Positions 44,980 through 57,784 of a stretch of DNA of 64,000 bases are shown in pieces; position 1 is the first letter of the stretch; every line of letters starts with the position of its first letter. Origin of the DNA: Primula veris (Eukaryota > Streptophyta > Magnoliopsida > Ericales > Primulaceae); the NCBI GenBank assembly GCA_963682055.1, contig OY821740.1, forward strand, positions 19,058,814-19,122,813, read 5' to 3'. Under the pieces are notes generated by a model, which had not been told where the DNA came from, did no database searches, and saw only the letters and a list, made by a program, of their open reading frames with translations. A program made the translations under genes and the position numbers.

Positions 44980-46608
44980 TATTGTAGTAGGGTTTTGGTG
45001 CTTATCAGATATTTGTTTATATATATATATTAGTGTATATATATTTGTGTGTGTTTATGTAATATAAAAGGGAAATTAGGGGGAAAGTGCTGGGAACCTG
45101 GGAAAGAATATTGTGGGATGGACTTTGGAAACATGTATTTAAGATTTTTATTCTACACAAAAACATTCTACTTTTATTTGTTTTAAGTTTTAGCATACTT
45201 GGATTGGTGTCCACATAAGTCCTACCATCCACGTACGTCTCGTAATAATAAAAGTCTATTTAAGTTTTGATTCCGTTCCAAGATATTATTTGAGTTATCT
45301 TTTTAACCATTATTTTTGTTATATTCTTATTAGTTACTTATTTGGAATCAACAAACATTTAACATGGTCATGAGCGTTTTTATACATGGATATTTAAAGT
45401 TTTGGGCTAATACTGGTATCAACTTCATAACTAGTTAAAAATTAAATTATCGTCCATTTTATAGAGAGAATATTTCTTCATCGTATAACTAGTGATTTAA
45501 TAGAGAAAAAAATTGTAAAAAAGAAGAAGAAATTTTGAGGTGAGAATATAAAAGACTCGTTGAAAAAACTGTCTACTAATAACTAACTCATAACTTGTCA
45601 TTGGCACTGAATAATGAATAAGAACGCAATTTAAATAGCAAATCAATGGCCCTATTGACCGGTTGGCTCCCTGACAATGACCTAAACCCATTTAAAATAA
45701 GCGATAAAGTAATAATAAAATAGCTAATAATCCGGTCTTTATCAAATTAATTTGTGGGAGAGTATCCCAGTATCCCTAATAATTGTTTTAATTTTAACAT
45801 ATTAATTTTGACACATAATTATTTAATTACATGTTAAATGATACTTACGTAACTTAAATTTAACATTCACATTAGTGTATTAATTTAACAAAGTTATATA
45901 AATTTAATTAAATTTAATTATTAATTGAAATTTCATTCATAACCATTTTGTAAACTCCCACAAAATAGGAACTAGAATAGTAGTAGTTGAAATAAAATTC
46001 ATGTTAAAATTAATGGTATTTTGTCACGTCATCAACTAATAACATTAAAAACATTGTTATATTTAACAATTTTTTTAACATTTATAAAGATAACATATGA
46101 TTTAACATAATTAATTAAGATAAAAAAATGTATTATTAACTAATTATTTTAATTAATAATAAATATAATGGAGGTTATCACGTGACTACACTAATCAACG
46201 ACTATTTCAATGAAACGAAAAACTATCAAATACCCTCTTCTCTTTTTTTGGGCTGAAGTACAGTCATGTAGTCCTCATAGTTTCGACCAATGTGGTTATC
46301 GTTATTTACAATATGGTTTTTTAAATTTGTCCTTTAAATTGAAGAAGAATAGAGATTATATATTAACCGAAAATCACTACACATATCGATTATAAAATAG
46401 TCTTTAGTGTAAATTAACCATAAGTGCTACACTGGAACTAGCTACTAGCTAGAATATATGTATACAACGATACTTGAAATTCATGTTTAACATCTTTTCA
46501 TATTAACATCAAATTCATATTACAAGGCTATATTTTGTATATTTCCGATCGATCATGCATGCATTGAATAGCATAAACTGTTCAATTGCGAAACATTGTT
46601 TTAGCCTC
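44980..46608. other. ATL promoter region and spacer
   Basis: TATATA runs at 45018-45050 lie just upstream of the ATL start. Beyond that the sequence is AT-rich with many TTAATTAA-like words and no supported gene. Confidence 0.5.
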
Positions 46609-47315
46609 TCATGTCTCTAACTAATGTACTTAAAATTGTGTTAAGTCTTCGCTTTGTTAGTACTTTTCTATTTATATTTTCGGTAGAACTGCTTTTTTTG
46701 GATTTTGTGTTGGCTTTTTAGACCATGACTGGTAGATGCATTGCATGCATGGTTAGTTACGACTAACTTCCGCGTCATTATGTCCCGTTGTCAGTTGTCA
46801 ATTTGCATAGATTGTTCCAATTAGCATGAGAAGTGAGAACATCAATGTGGAAGATCCAGATTCCTATTTGCCGCCACAGCTACGAGCATTTTCTCATCCT
46901 TGCATAAAACTATAAAAGCATTATATATGTTTTATGATTTATTTTTGTTAGAGAGAGCACTTATATAAATAATTCGATTAGAATAGTCCAAATCCCATTG
47001 ACCGGACACAAGAGTAACTATAATATATCTTTGTCCCCGTCGCCCTTAAGTCCAAACACCAAGTTATTATCAGCAAGTAATTTAAATATGTGGAGCAATG
47101 TAGTTGTAATAAAAATAAATGAGCTACTTGAAGTGTGTTGAAACTATTGTGACCATATATGTAATTAATCATTTCATGAATAACCCACATGGACACCTGG
47201 GTCTTAACAATGACTGCACAAACAGTTTTTTTTTTCTTTTTTGTAATTGACGCTCATAAAGTACTAACAAAGCGAAGACTTGACACAATTTCAAGTACAT
47301 TAATTAAAGACATGA
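46609..47315. mobile_element. Probable DNA element with 58-bp inverted ends
   Basis: TCATGTCTCTAACTAATGTA to TTTGTTAGTACTTTT (46609-46667) is the reverse complement, with about six changes, of 47258-47315. The 590-bp interior has no recognised gene. No target duplication was found. Confidence 0.6.
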
Positions 47316-47956
47316 TATCACCGCTCTCCTGATAAAGACATTAGCTATAGATAGTTAGCATTCAACTTGATATCACGGCTTATCTCCTGGCCAAAAGAAA
47401 AAATTACGGGTTGTTTTACTCTGGTTCTCAAAGGCTATTTGACACAAATTGTGGTGCTTGTTTGGACACACAGATCGTCCTATTTCTGGTTTCATATTTT
47501 TCTTACGGAACCTTCAGTTTTCAGAAAACAGAAACGAACTACTTTTTCCCAAGTTCTGCATAAGCAGAACTTAGAGATTTAACTTCTACTGTGTGTGAGG
47601 TTCAGTGGTTACATTACTGGTAAGATGTTTCAATCCGGTAGACCTCATACTCTTTTTCCATTATTTCTAAAGAACTGATGCAATGTACAAGATTCATTTG
47701 ATCATTCAATTCTCTTTCAAGATTTTATAATAGATTATTGATCCATCATAGAATTCTAGTACATAGGATACAGTTCTAAATAATATTGAAGGATAAGTTA
47801 AAACTCTATCATGAAACAAACCTTGCTGGTTATAGCTTATACCTTATAATTAGAACCGACGACGAAGTAGAAAATGAACATGTGAGTGTCAATCTGCTGT
47901 ACAAATAAGCACAAACAACCAGAAAGGTGAATTTTGAGTTTTTCAAGCTCAACCAA
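47316..47956. other. Spacer before copia element 2
   Basis: No gene or defined repeat seen. Confidence 0.45.
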
Positions 47957-47961
47957 TTGCA

Positions 47962-48264
47962 TGTTGAGTTGTGGAGACAAATGAGCTTTGGCCATGTTTT
48001 CTAATTATCCCACATCACTAAGAATTGTAATATGACCCACTAAGGGTTCTATTTATATGACCCAATATCTTGTATTTTAATTACACATATACAAACACCT
48101 CTAAATTATAAAGAGAGAGTTCTATTTGCGAGAGAACCATAACTTTGTGATCTAGCTAGATTACCCCGGAGACGTAGCCAATTTGGGTGAACTCTGTTAT
48201 CAAAGAGTGTGTGCTCGGTTTAGTATTTCTGTATTTCATTGATTCGCCTGTATCGACCCTAACA
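47962..48264 (+). repeat. 5' LTR of copia element 2
   Basis: 303 bp from TGTTGAGTTG to CCCTAACA. It lacks a 42-bp segment, present in the 3' LTR, between GATTAC and CCCGGAGACG. Confidence 0.95.
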
Positions 48265-48266
48265 AG

Positions 48267-48278
48267 TGGTATCAGAGC
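48267..48278 (+). other. Primer-binding site, initiator tRNA-Met
   Basis: TGGTATCAGAGC, two bases after the LTR, is complementary to the 3' end of plant initiator tRNA-Met and is the standard copia PBS. Confidence 0.95.
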
Positions 48279-48289
48279 TCGGAAGATCG

Positions 48290-51200
48290 ATGGCGAAAGA
48301 AGACAGAACCGCACACGGGATCGAGAAATTCGACGGGAAGGACTTCGCATTCTGGAGAATGCAGATAGAGGACTACCTCTACGGGAGGAAGATGCATCAG
48401 CCACTTCTCCTTGAGAAAAGGCCGACCACGATCACCGAGGAGGCGTGGAAACTCTTAGACCGTCAAGTGTTGGGAGTGATCCGCCTAACACTATCTAGGA
48501 GTGTCGCACATAACGTCGCAAGAGAGACGACGACGATGGGGATGATGAAGGTCCTCACCGACATGTATGAGAAACCATCCGCGAACAACAAGGTACATCT
48601 CATGCGTAAGTTGTTCAACCTACGCATGGCTGAGGGGACACCTGTCGCGAGTCACGTGAACAAGTTCATCGACACCGTAAATCAGTTGGATGCGGTGGAG
48701 ATAACTTTTGAAGACGAAGTGAGAGCCCTTATACTGCTAGCATCTCTACCGAACAGTTGGGAATTCATGCGAGCTGCTGTGAGCAACTCAATTGGAAAGG
48801 AGAAACTGACTTACAACGGCATCCGAGATCAAATACTCGCTGATAAACTCAGGAGATTAAATATGGGTGAATGCTCAAATGATGGAGCAGCCTTGAACAT
48901 GGGTTCAAGAGACCGGGGTAAAGCCAGGGTATGGGACGTTAGAGGACGTTCGCAATCCCGAGGTGGAATATGGCTAAGCCGAGGAGGCAAAGATAGCGAC
49001 CGAAGTAAGAAGAATCTTCGGTGCTATAACTGCCAGGGTATGGGGCACTTCAGTCATGAGTGCAAGCAGCCGAAGAAGAGTACCAGCCGTGATCACGTGG
49101 CTAATATTGCGAGCGACGAGGATTCGGATGACTGTCTAATGCTTGCCGTGCAGAGAGATATAGATTCGTGGATTCTAGACTCTAGGGCATCATTTCACAC
49201 GACCGCTCAGAAGGATTTATTCGAAAATTACACTGCGGGTAATTTCGGTAAAGTGTATCTAGCCCGTCCGACGGAGAAGCGTTGGATGTTGTTGGAATGG
49301 GCGATGTGAAGATTCGCATTCCAAACGGATCGGTATGGAAGCTAACGAAAGTGAGGCATGTCCCGAGGTTGACCAAGAATCTGATTTCAGTAGGTCAACT
49401 CGATGCCGAAAGGCACTCCATTTCGTTTAGCTGTGGAGCTTGAAAGTTTCACGAGGAGCTATGGTGATAGCCCGAGGGAGCAAGGTCGGTACGCTGTACA
49501 TGACGACCGATGAGGAGTGTACAGTGGTGGCAGCTGTGTCGCAAGACTGCTCGGAACTGTGGCATCGACGGTTGGGTCACATGAGTGAGAAGGGGATGAA
49601 GGTGTTAGCGAAGGACAGCAAACTTCTAGGCTTGAAGTCTGTCAAGCTCGACATGTGCGAAGGTTGCATCTTCGGGAAGCAGAAGAAAGTGAGCTTCCGA
49701 AAAGGTGGAAAAGCTCCCAAGGAGGAGAAACTAGCACTAGTCCACTCAGACGTATGGGGACCATCTCCAGTAACCTCACTAGGAGGATCTCAGTACTATG
49801 TGACCTTCATCGATGATTCGACGAGGAAAACATGGGTCTACTTCTTGAAACACAAGTCTGAGGTGTTTAAGAAATTCCAAGAATGGAAGGCCATGGTCGA
49901 ACTAGAGACCGGGAATAAACTCAAGTGTTTGAGGTCCGACAACGGCGGAGAGTACATTGATGCAAAGTTCGTAGAGTTCTGTGCTCAGAAAGGCATTCGA
50001 ATGGAGAAGACCATCCGAAGAACGCCACAGCAGAATGGCATGGCCGAGCGAATGAACCGAACAATCAATGAGCGTGCTAGGAGTATGAGACTGCAAAGTG
50101 GGTTGCCCAAAGCCTTGTGCGCACATGCAGTAAGCACGGCGGTTTACCTCATTAACCGCGGACCCTTAGTGCCAATAGAGAGGAGAATTCCCGAAGAAGA
50201 GTGGATAGGAAAGCCTATCTCTTATGAACACTTACGAGTGTTCGGTTGTCTGTCATATATCCATGTCGACATAAATGATCGTACCAAACTTGACTCGAAA
50301 TCCAAAGTGTGTTACTTTGTGGGGTACGGTGGAGCTGAGTTCGGATATCGCTTCTGGGATGGTCAAGCAAAGAAAATCATTCGCAGTAAGGATGTCATCT
50401 TCAACGAAGGCATTTTGTACAAAGATCGACAAAATGCAGTGGTGGAAGAAGATGCGCTCCCGTCCGAGGAAAGTGGTATGGTCGACATGAATGTGTTTCC
50501 AAGAGAGTTGGAAAATGACACTGAAGATGAGCCAATGGTGCTCGACAACCCTCCAGCAGATGCTGAAGAGGACGAGGAGCTGCCCCAAACTCCCCGACCT
50601 GAGTTGGGCCGAGGTCATCGCGAGAGGAGACCTCCTGCCCGATACTCACCTTCCCTGGATTACATATTGCTCAGTGATGCAGGCGAACCCGAAAGTAGAG
50701 AATAAGCTCTGGAGCTAAAAGACTCGAGCAAGTGGGAGCTCGCGATGAAGGATGAGATGAAGTCACTTGAGAAGAATGTGACTTGGCAGTTAGCCGAACT
50801 GCCCAAGGGGAAAAGGGCACTGAGAAACAAATGGGTGTTCCGACTAAAGGAGGAACAAGATGGCTCGAAACGGTATAAGGCACGATTAGTAGTCAAAGGA
50901 TTCCAGCAAAAGGCAGGAATTAACTACACCGAGATCTTTTCACCAGTCGTAAAGATGACGACTATTCGGCTATTGTTGAGCATTGTTGTAAATGCGAATC
51001 TTCATCTTGAGCAGTTAGATGTGAAAACTGCCTTTCTCCATGGAGATCTCGATGAAGAAATTTACATGCTCCAACCTGAAGGGTTTGCCGAAAAGGGAAA
51101 AGAGAAACTGGTCTGCAAACTGAGGAAGAGCTTGTACGGGCTAAAACAAGCACCACGACAGTGGTATAAGAAGTTTGACAGTTTCATGGTAGATACCGGG

Positions 51201-52235
51201 TTCGAAAGAAGTGATAGTGATCACTGCTGTTTCGTGAAGAGATTCGCGAACTCTTCGTACGTCATACTACTTTTGTATGTAGATGACATGTTGCTCGCCG
51301 GGTCGAGCCTTGTTGAGATTAACAAGGTGAAGCAACAGTTGGCGAAACAGTTCGAGATGAAAGATTTGGGTGTCGCAAATCAGATCCTCGGTATGAGTAT
51401 ATCCCGAGGAAGGGATGGGTCCCTGTTTCTGTCGCAAGCCGAGTATGTGAAGAAAGTGTTGGCACGGTTTAGCATGAGTGATGCCAAAGCTGTAGGCTCA
51501 CCGCTAGCAGCACACTTTAGCTTGTCGAAGAAACAATCACTCTCAGACGAGGAAGGAAAGGATCGTATGTCGAACATACCCTACGCTTCAGCAATTGGTA
51601 GCTTGATGTACGCTATGGTGTGTACAAGACCGGACATTGTCCATGCAGTGGGAGTTGTCAGTCGTTACATGAGTAACCCAGGAAAGCACCATTGGGAAGC
51701 TGTGAAGTGGATATTGAGATATCTCTCGGGTACCGTGAGTTTGGTATTATGTTTCCGAAAAACCTCGGAAGGCCTGCACGGCTATGTGGATGCTGACATG
51801 GCTGGTGATCTGGACAGCCGAAAGAGCACAACGGGATGTGTTTGTACCTACGGTGGTACTGTTGTGAGTTGGACATCTAAGATGCAAAAGATTGTTGCAT
51901 TGTCGACCACAGAGGCTGAGTACGTCGCGATGACGGAAGCAAGCAAAGAGATGATTTGGTTGCAAGGTTTCTTAAAGGAGCTCGGTCAGAAAACCGACAA
52001 GGGAGTTCTGCACTGTGATAGTCAAAGTGCAGTTCAGCTAGCTAAGAATCCTGTATTCCATTCACGCACAAAGCACATACAGATTCGTTACCATTTTATC
52101 CGGGCTGTTCTGGAAGATGGAATCTTCGCGCTAGAAAAGATTGAGGGCGCTAAGAACCCCGCCGATATGCTAACGAAGATTGTTACAATCGACAAACTGA
52201 GGCTGTGTGCAACCTCAGTAGGACTCCGAGCATGA
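48290..52235 (+). pseudogene. Copia element 2 gag-pol, three main lesions
   Basis: The first ATG of gag is at 48290 (an apparent earlier start is GTG). The Gag core is followed by a CCHC knuckle, CYNCQGMGHFSHEC, near 49021-49062. Protease has DSR in place of the DSG active site (AGG at 49184-49186). A 5-bp insertion near 49265-49269 shifts the frame. Pol then reads on with a TGA at 49441-49443 and a TAA at 50703-50705. Integrase has its HH-CC start (HRRLGHM, then CEGCIFGK) and the D, D, E residues in HSDVWGP, RSDNGGEY and NGMAERMNRT. Reverse transcriptase keeps YVDDML; RNase H keeps ADMAGD, STTEAEY and CDSQSA. The stop is at 52233-52235. The lesions make this copy unable to act on its own. 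Confidence 0.93.
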
Positions 52236-52401
52236 GACTCAGGGTCGCCGCTACACTAGAAGAATGAGTAACTCGCCGATGACGGCAGAGTATCAATTAC
52301 TATACAACGATACCGATGGGAGCATTCTGCTCGGAGGAGCACAGTGAGTTCGGTGGTCGGGGATAATCAAAATTCTTTTGAAGCACTCGACATTTGACTC
52401 C

Positions 52402-52412
52402 AAGTGGGAGAT
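52402..52412 (+). other. Polypurine tract of copia element 2
   Basis: AAGTGGGAGAT directly precedes the 3' LTR at 52413. Confidence 0.85.
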
Positions 52413-52757
52413 TGTTGAGTTGCGGAGCCAAATGAGATTTGGCCATGTTTTCTAATTATCACACATCACTAAGAATTGTAATATGACCCACTAAGGGTTC
52501 TATTTATATGCCCCAATATCTTGTATTTTAATTACACTTACACAAACACCTCTAAATTATAAAGAGAGAGTTCTATTTGCGAGAGAACCATAGCTTTGTG
52601 ATCTAGCTAGATTACGATTGTAATCCTCTTAATAATATTAAGTGCCACGTGTAGCGGCCCGGAGACGTAGCCAATTTGGGTGAACTCTGTTATCAAAGAG
52701 TGTGTGCTCGGTTTAGTATTTTTGTCTTTCATTGATTCGCCTGTATCGACCCTAACA
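52413..52757 (+). repeat. 3' LTR of copia element 2
   Basis: 345 bp, about 97% like the 5' LTR outside the extra 42 bp at about 52615-52656, which contains CCACGTG. Confidence 0.95.
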
Positions 52758-52762
52758 TTGCA

Positions 52763-54053
52763 GCCTACGGAATAAAATTTCTTTGAATAAAGGTTCCCAA
52801 AAGAGTTAAGGCTATCTTGATGCAAACTTAAGGTACTATTTAATTATGCTTATTTTTCTTCATTTTTGTATTTGTTTGCATGATGTATTTAAAAATTGCA
52901 TGAAAATACGTAGTTTGAAAAGAAGTTGATCTTACGATGCCAAAACCTCCGAGGGTGAAACTAGGCTCCGTCATGGTATATTCAGTGCAGTACTTAGCAA
53001 CGAAAACTTTGACATGGGGAAAAAATACGGCGAATACACAAATATAGCGCTAGACGAATACGGCGATGCCATGAAATGATGGTGAGAGAAAAGAGAGGAG
53101 AGAGATTAGAGTCTGACTTACACGAAGTAGGAACCCATTAAAGTCTTGACTTATACAAAGATATTATGAAGCAAATATATACTAGTAGTAACTTACATCT
53201 AGTTTCACTAGTTCAAAACACTGTTTTGAAAAGCGCGTTTCGTAGTGAAAAAACTCGATTCAAAGCTTTAAAAAAACTTAAAAAACTCGTTTATCCGCTT
53301 TTTACGCTTTTAGCATATCTTTTACAAAAACGTTTTAGCTAAGATTTAGCTTTTTAAAACACTAGTTCAAACTATACATAATACTTACACCCATGTAGTA
53401 TGAAGCAAGTAATAATTGGTAATGCGATGTTCTAGTTGTTACAATATTCCTTGATGAAGAAACTAAGCATGTCTTAGAACCATCAGGACTACATAAACAT
53501 GGTAATGTTGGTAATCGTTACATCCATAACGTTTCCATAAATATAGAAAGATGATATTTAATTGAGTTTGGCTGTGAATCAGAATTTACCAGTTAGACCA
53601 CACAATTACCTATGCGGTAGCGTTGCACTGGAGTTCTGTATTACCAATTAGGATTTACAATGGAACAGTGAAGTACAATAAAAATAAGAAGTCGCTTTCT
53701 AGAGGAGATACTAGCACTCATTTGATTATTTCATGGTGAGGAATAAGTGTGATTTGTGTAAAACAAAACTTACAGCTTATGGGCACGAAATGAAATTTGA
53801 TAAAATTTTCCTTTAAAGAACATTTACAAGTTGTTTAAATAAAATTAAGAGATGGTAAAACATATTCTATTATTAAATCTTGTACAACTGTGAGAATACA
53901 ATCGCCAAAAAGCTGCAATATAGATGCTCTTTATAATAAAATTCATATAATTATGTCGGTATTAAGGGAAAGCTACTACTCAATACAAGTTCATTCTACT
54001 TATTTTAAAAAATAAATAAATAAAAAACAATTTCCAAAATTTCTTATCTTCCT
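52763..54053. other. Spacer
   Basis: No gene seen. A GCGCGTTT/CGCTTTT-type patch at 53230-53345 resembles those at 30.1 and 41.1 kb. Confidence 0.45.
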
Positions 54054-55714
54054 TCATTTAGTCATGATCAGGCCAATTGTTCTACAAATGGGACACAAGT
54101 TCTTGAGCATAAGCCATTGTTTGATACAAGCAGTGTGGAATTGACGGCCACACTCCAATGCTCCTATATTTTCTCCAAAGTTGTATTCCTCCTAAAATAA
54201 TATGAAGTAATTAAGCTCGCGACAGTTCTTCGGTATACCATCTTAGCTTCCTGGTGTTGCTATTAGAATAAAAACCGGTACACCATAGGTTGACCCAACC
54301 CTGTCCTCTACATTATTAAAAGCATTCTTCTTCTTGGATTATAACCATATTTTGACAGATTGAGAAAAAAATTGAGGTAACTTAATATTAATAAGGCTGT
54401 AGCTAAGTTATGGTGGAAATTCGGAAGCTAGACAAATATATGTGAAGTAGCTTGAAGCAAGAACACGAAGCTCTAGAGCAAAAGCCGAGCTGAAGAGGAA
54501 TAGCCATACAAACCCTCTCCTTTTTTTCAGGATATAAATTCTTAGCCATTATATTCCTTTTTTTTTTTACTTGACTAATTTTGATTGTTTATAAAAGATG
54601 GATTAGTTCAAGTAAACTGGTGCGACTTTGTTATCACTGATCGAAAACGAGTGCACTTTTTTGTCGAGTGTGCTTATTCTCAAAAGATTTGGTGAGCCCT
54701 TCTTTCGAAACCGAGGGATATAGTGACACATAATGTCCCATGCATGGAGTTTTGGATGAGATGGGCTATTTCCATTATACAAGAAAACAGTTTCGAACTC
54801 GATGGTTGGTATATTTATAGCATCCGTCGTTGATTGCATTCAGCGATAATGGAATGGTAGAATTTATTGGCGTACTGATACATTATTACGGAAGAGCACC
54901 ATGTTAGCGTCTACTTCACCTTTCAATCCCAATATTTAATAAGTTTATACTACCACCAGTTTCATATCGGAGATGAAGGGTTCATGAAGCAAAAGTGTTT
55001 TCAGAACTTTAACTCTTGAAATACAACTTGATCCTGAACATTGTCATTTTTCGTTAAAATATTTATACTTAAATTAATGTGATCAATAAGCTAATAGTTA
55101 GCAAGTTTCCACTTTCCACATGATGAGACACGACGTATAGGAACAAGTTTTTCAGAGTTTCATTCCGATCAATTACTTATAAAATTTTGCAAAAATAACA
55201 ACAACAAAAAAACAGAAGACAAAAACTGCCATTTGTTTGTCTTCAATCCTACTTCGGCCCTTGACTGTCTCACTTAGTCATTTGAACTTCCAATGAAACA
55301 TTTTTGTGCTTCAATACTTTAGAGATTTCACGGTTGGTTTAGATAATGTGCGTTTTAACCTTTTTCAACTTAAAACTAATTTAAATTAAAGCAAACCAAC
55401 AAGAAGAAAAATATCTGACAAACACAACAAAGTTCAACCTCTTTCTGTGTACTCCTTGGGACGAAGATATATTTCTGTTTTTTCAAGCCATTCTGTATCG
55501 TTTGTCGGCTTAACCCAACGCTGACGTTGCCAATACGCTCTTCCAAAGCCAACAGCTCCTATAGATCAATAGAAAAATAAATTTTAACGATGACTCTCAT
55601 TTCGCTTCCAAAAAGAAGAAGAATGGATTGGTTTGATATCATTCTTACCTCATAAGACATGTTATCGATGTTAAGCCTCATATCCCTGTGTTGATCGTGA
55701 ATATTGGTCATTTC
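54054..55714 (-). pseudogene. 3' exons of a second RING-H2 ligase gene, splice donor lost
   Basis: Three minus-strand exons join in frame. 55714-55649 (22 codons, MRLNIDNMSYE) has AG and GT borders. 55558-55415 (48 codons, LLALEERIGNVSVG to ELCCVCQ) carries the first RING cysteine pair. 54191-54054 (EEYNFGENIGALECG, FHTACIKQWL, CPIC, then stop) carries the rest. Ring residues C-X2-C, C, H, C, and C-X2-C fit the RING-H2 pattern; arginine replaces the usual histidine of CGH (here CGRQFH). The motif resembles the MBR/BIG BROTHER-like E3 ligases. After CAG at 55415 the intron starts AT instead of GT. Exons 5' of 55714 are not found; a TR-GAG element lies 83 bp upstream. Probably a broken gene. 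Confidence 0.65.
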
Positions 55715-55796
55715 CTAAAGTATAAAATGATCGAGGATTACAAAATCCTTCGTATATGTTGAATATATAAGATATATTGCTAATAAGAGGACTACC

Positions 55797-57321
55797 TGTT
55801 TCACACAAATTTTCACCAAGTGCTGAAGACAGGAAAAATGAATGCGAAGCAAAGTAAACTTTATTTATCAATTAATTTGCAGGTACAATCTCTGATAATT
55901 TCTAAAAGAAAATATATAAATCAAAGTCCTTTGATTCTCCTCTTCGAACAATTTGTAATGGCTCGAAATGCTGTTGTAGACTCTTTGATGAATTTTGTTG
56001 AATTTGCTGAACTTGAGTAGAATTCTTCAGATTTGATGAAGAACTTTGTAGTTTTGTTGATTTCGTTGATGATCTTGACGCTCTCCAGATTTGGTGAAGA
56101 ACTTGGAGATTTTGATCTAGAGAAACGTGTTTTTGCATTTGTGTTGTCGTTCCTGAATGCCGGTTTGTTGTAGATTTCTTGGGTGGAGTTCTTCAGATTT
56201 GTTGAAGAACTTTGAAGACTTTGATTTGCAGAAACGTCTTGTTTATTGCTTGTAGTCGTTCCTGAAGATCGAAGGCAGATTTGTTGTAGGAGTTCTTCAG
56301 ATTTGGGGAAGAACTTGAAGATTTTGATCCGTAGAAACACCTTGTTTGCTGCTTTTAGACGTTCTTGAAGATCGAATGCCAAGTTTATTGCAGACTTTGA
56401 AGGCATTTGTTGAGGCCGAAGTGTGCAGAGCTTCTTTATATTTGGTGAAGAACTTTGAAGATTTTGATTTGCAGAAACGTCTTGCTTATTGCTTGTAGTC
56501 GTTCCTGAAGATCGAAGGCAGATTTGTTGTAGAAGTTCTTTAGATTTGGGGAAGAACTTGAAGACTTTAATTTGCAGAAACGTCTTGCTTATTGTTTGTA
56601 GTCGTTCCTGAAGATCAAAAGCAGATTTGTTGTAGCAGTTCTTCAAATTTGGGGAAGAACTTGAAGACTTTGATTTGCAGAAACGTCTTGCTTGCTGCTT
56701 TTAGACGTTCTTGAAGATCGAATGCCAAGTTTATTGCAGATTTGTTGCAGACTTTGAAGGCGTTCGTTGAGGCCGGAGTGTGCAGAGCTTCCCAACTTGT
56801 TGATCTCCTGACGTTTGTGGAGGAGCGGAGCTGATTTTCTGGGGCCGTGGAGGAGCGGAGCTGATTGCCTGGCATCTGTGAAGGAGCTTCTATCTCTCTA
56901 GTCTTGAAGACTTTTTGATGTGTGAATTATGGCACCCCCACCCCTCTATTTATAGCTTTTGGGGTGGACTTTTAATTTAATTGCAAGGCCACCTCCTCAA
57001 GTTTGGGCCCATTATCATATATGATCAACACTTGTCATTTGATTTAAATTTAGTATTTGTGTTTTGAAAACATTTTAATGAGTTCTATAATTTTAAGAAA
57101 CTCTTTGTTTGCACCATACTAAATGAGTTTTAGCAAAATAAATACTTTTATTTATTTTAATTTACTATCTTAATTTTATGTGATAATAAATTATAATTTC
57201 TTTTCTTTTAAATTACTAATAACTTCTTTTTTATTTAAATATAGAATTAGTAATAATTTTTAATTTTGCTTAAAAAGACACGTGGCCTATTTTTAAAGGC
57301 CGTAAATTTTACGTGTCAACA
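55797..57321 (-). repeat. 3' LTR of the TR-GAG element
   Basis: 1,525 bp. A minus-strand TATA box CTATAAATAG is at 56946-56955. Downstream of it lie tandem units of about 103 bp containing GAAACGTCTTGCTTATTGCT and GATTTGGGGAAGAACTTGAA (about 56180-56700). An open frame across them at 55921-56646 arises from the repeats and has no known family. Confidence 0.92.
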
Positions 57322-57335
57322 AATGCCCCCTCGAG
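57322..57335 (-). other. Polypurine tract of the TR-GAG element
   Basis: On the minus strand CTCGAGGGGGCATT abuts the 3' LTR. A related tandem pair lies just inside: ATGACTGAACTTGAA with CAAGATGCCTA at about 57494-57560 and 57630-57690. Confidence 0.75.
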
Positions 57336-57784
57336 ACTTGTTTAGTTGCATTCTTTTTGTAAAATGAACGAGTCTCGAATTTTTTTGGAAAGGAGCCAAA
57401 TATTTTTAAAAAAAAATAAAAAATTTGAAAGATAATTTGCAGTCTTTTAGAGCTTTCATTAAACTTGTGGGGTATTTTTTTGTTATTGTTGTCATGACTG
57501 AACTTGAAATAAATCTCAAGATGCCTATGTACCCGCGAAGGATCAAGCCAAACGTAGTTCATTTTTTTTTTGGATTTTCTAATATTTTATATTTTTTTTT
57601 GGATTTTTTGTTGTTGTTGTTGTTGGTATGACTGAACTTGAAGCAAGTCTCAAGATGCCTACGTACCCGTGAAGGATCAAGTCAAACGTAGTTCATTTTT
57701 GTTGCCTCAATATTTATACTCATTCGGGCGACGAGTAATCATGCACTTTATACTCTTGCGTCAAGGAGTGTATTCGCTTCTTTT

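Larger units (their letters stand above)
47962..52757 (+). mobile_element. Nearly intact Ty1/copia element (Tork/Tnt1-like)
   Basis: 4,796 bp flanked by TTGCA on both sides (47957-47961 and 52758-52762). It has LTRs with TGTTGAG and CTAACA ends, a methionine-tRNA primer-binding site, one gag-pol frame in the copia order, and a polypurine tract. The LTRs differ by about ten substitutions plus a 42-bp segment found only in the 3' LTR. The lineage call rests on gag style and on the RT and RNase H motifs. Confidence 0.95.

Noticed and set aside
43979..45067. Open frames opposite the ATL gene
   Set aside because: They are shadows of a well-supported coding sequence on the other strand.
50253..51965. 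Minus-strand open frames in copia element 2
   Set aside because: Antisense shadows of the pol frame; the sense strand has all the conserved motifs.
55921..56646. 241-codon frame in the TR-GAG LTR as a host or viral gene
   Set aside because: It crosses 103-bp repeats in different frames, so openness reflects repeat composition; no known family.
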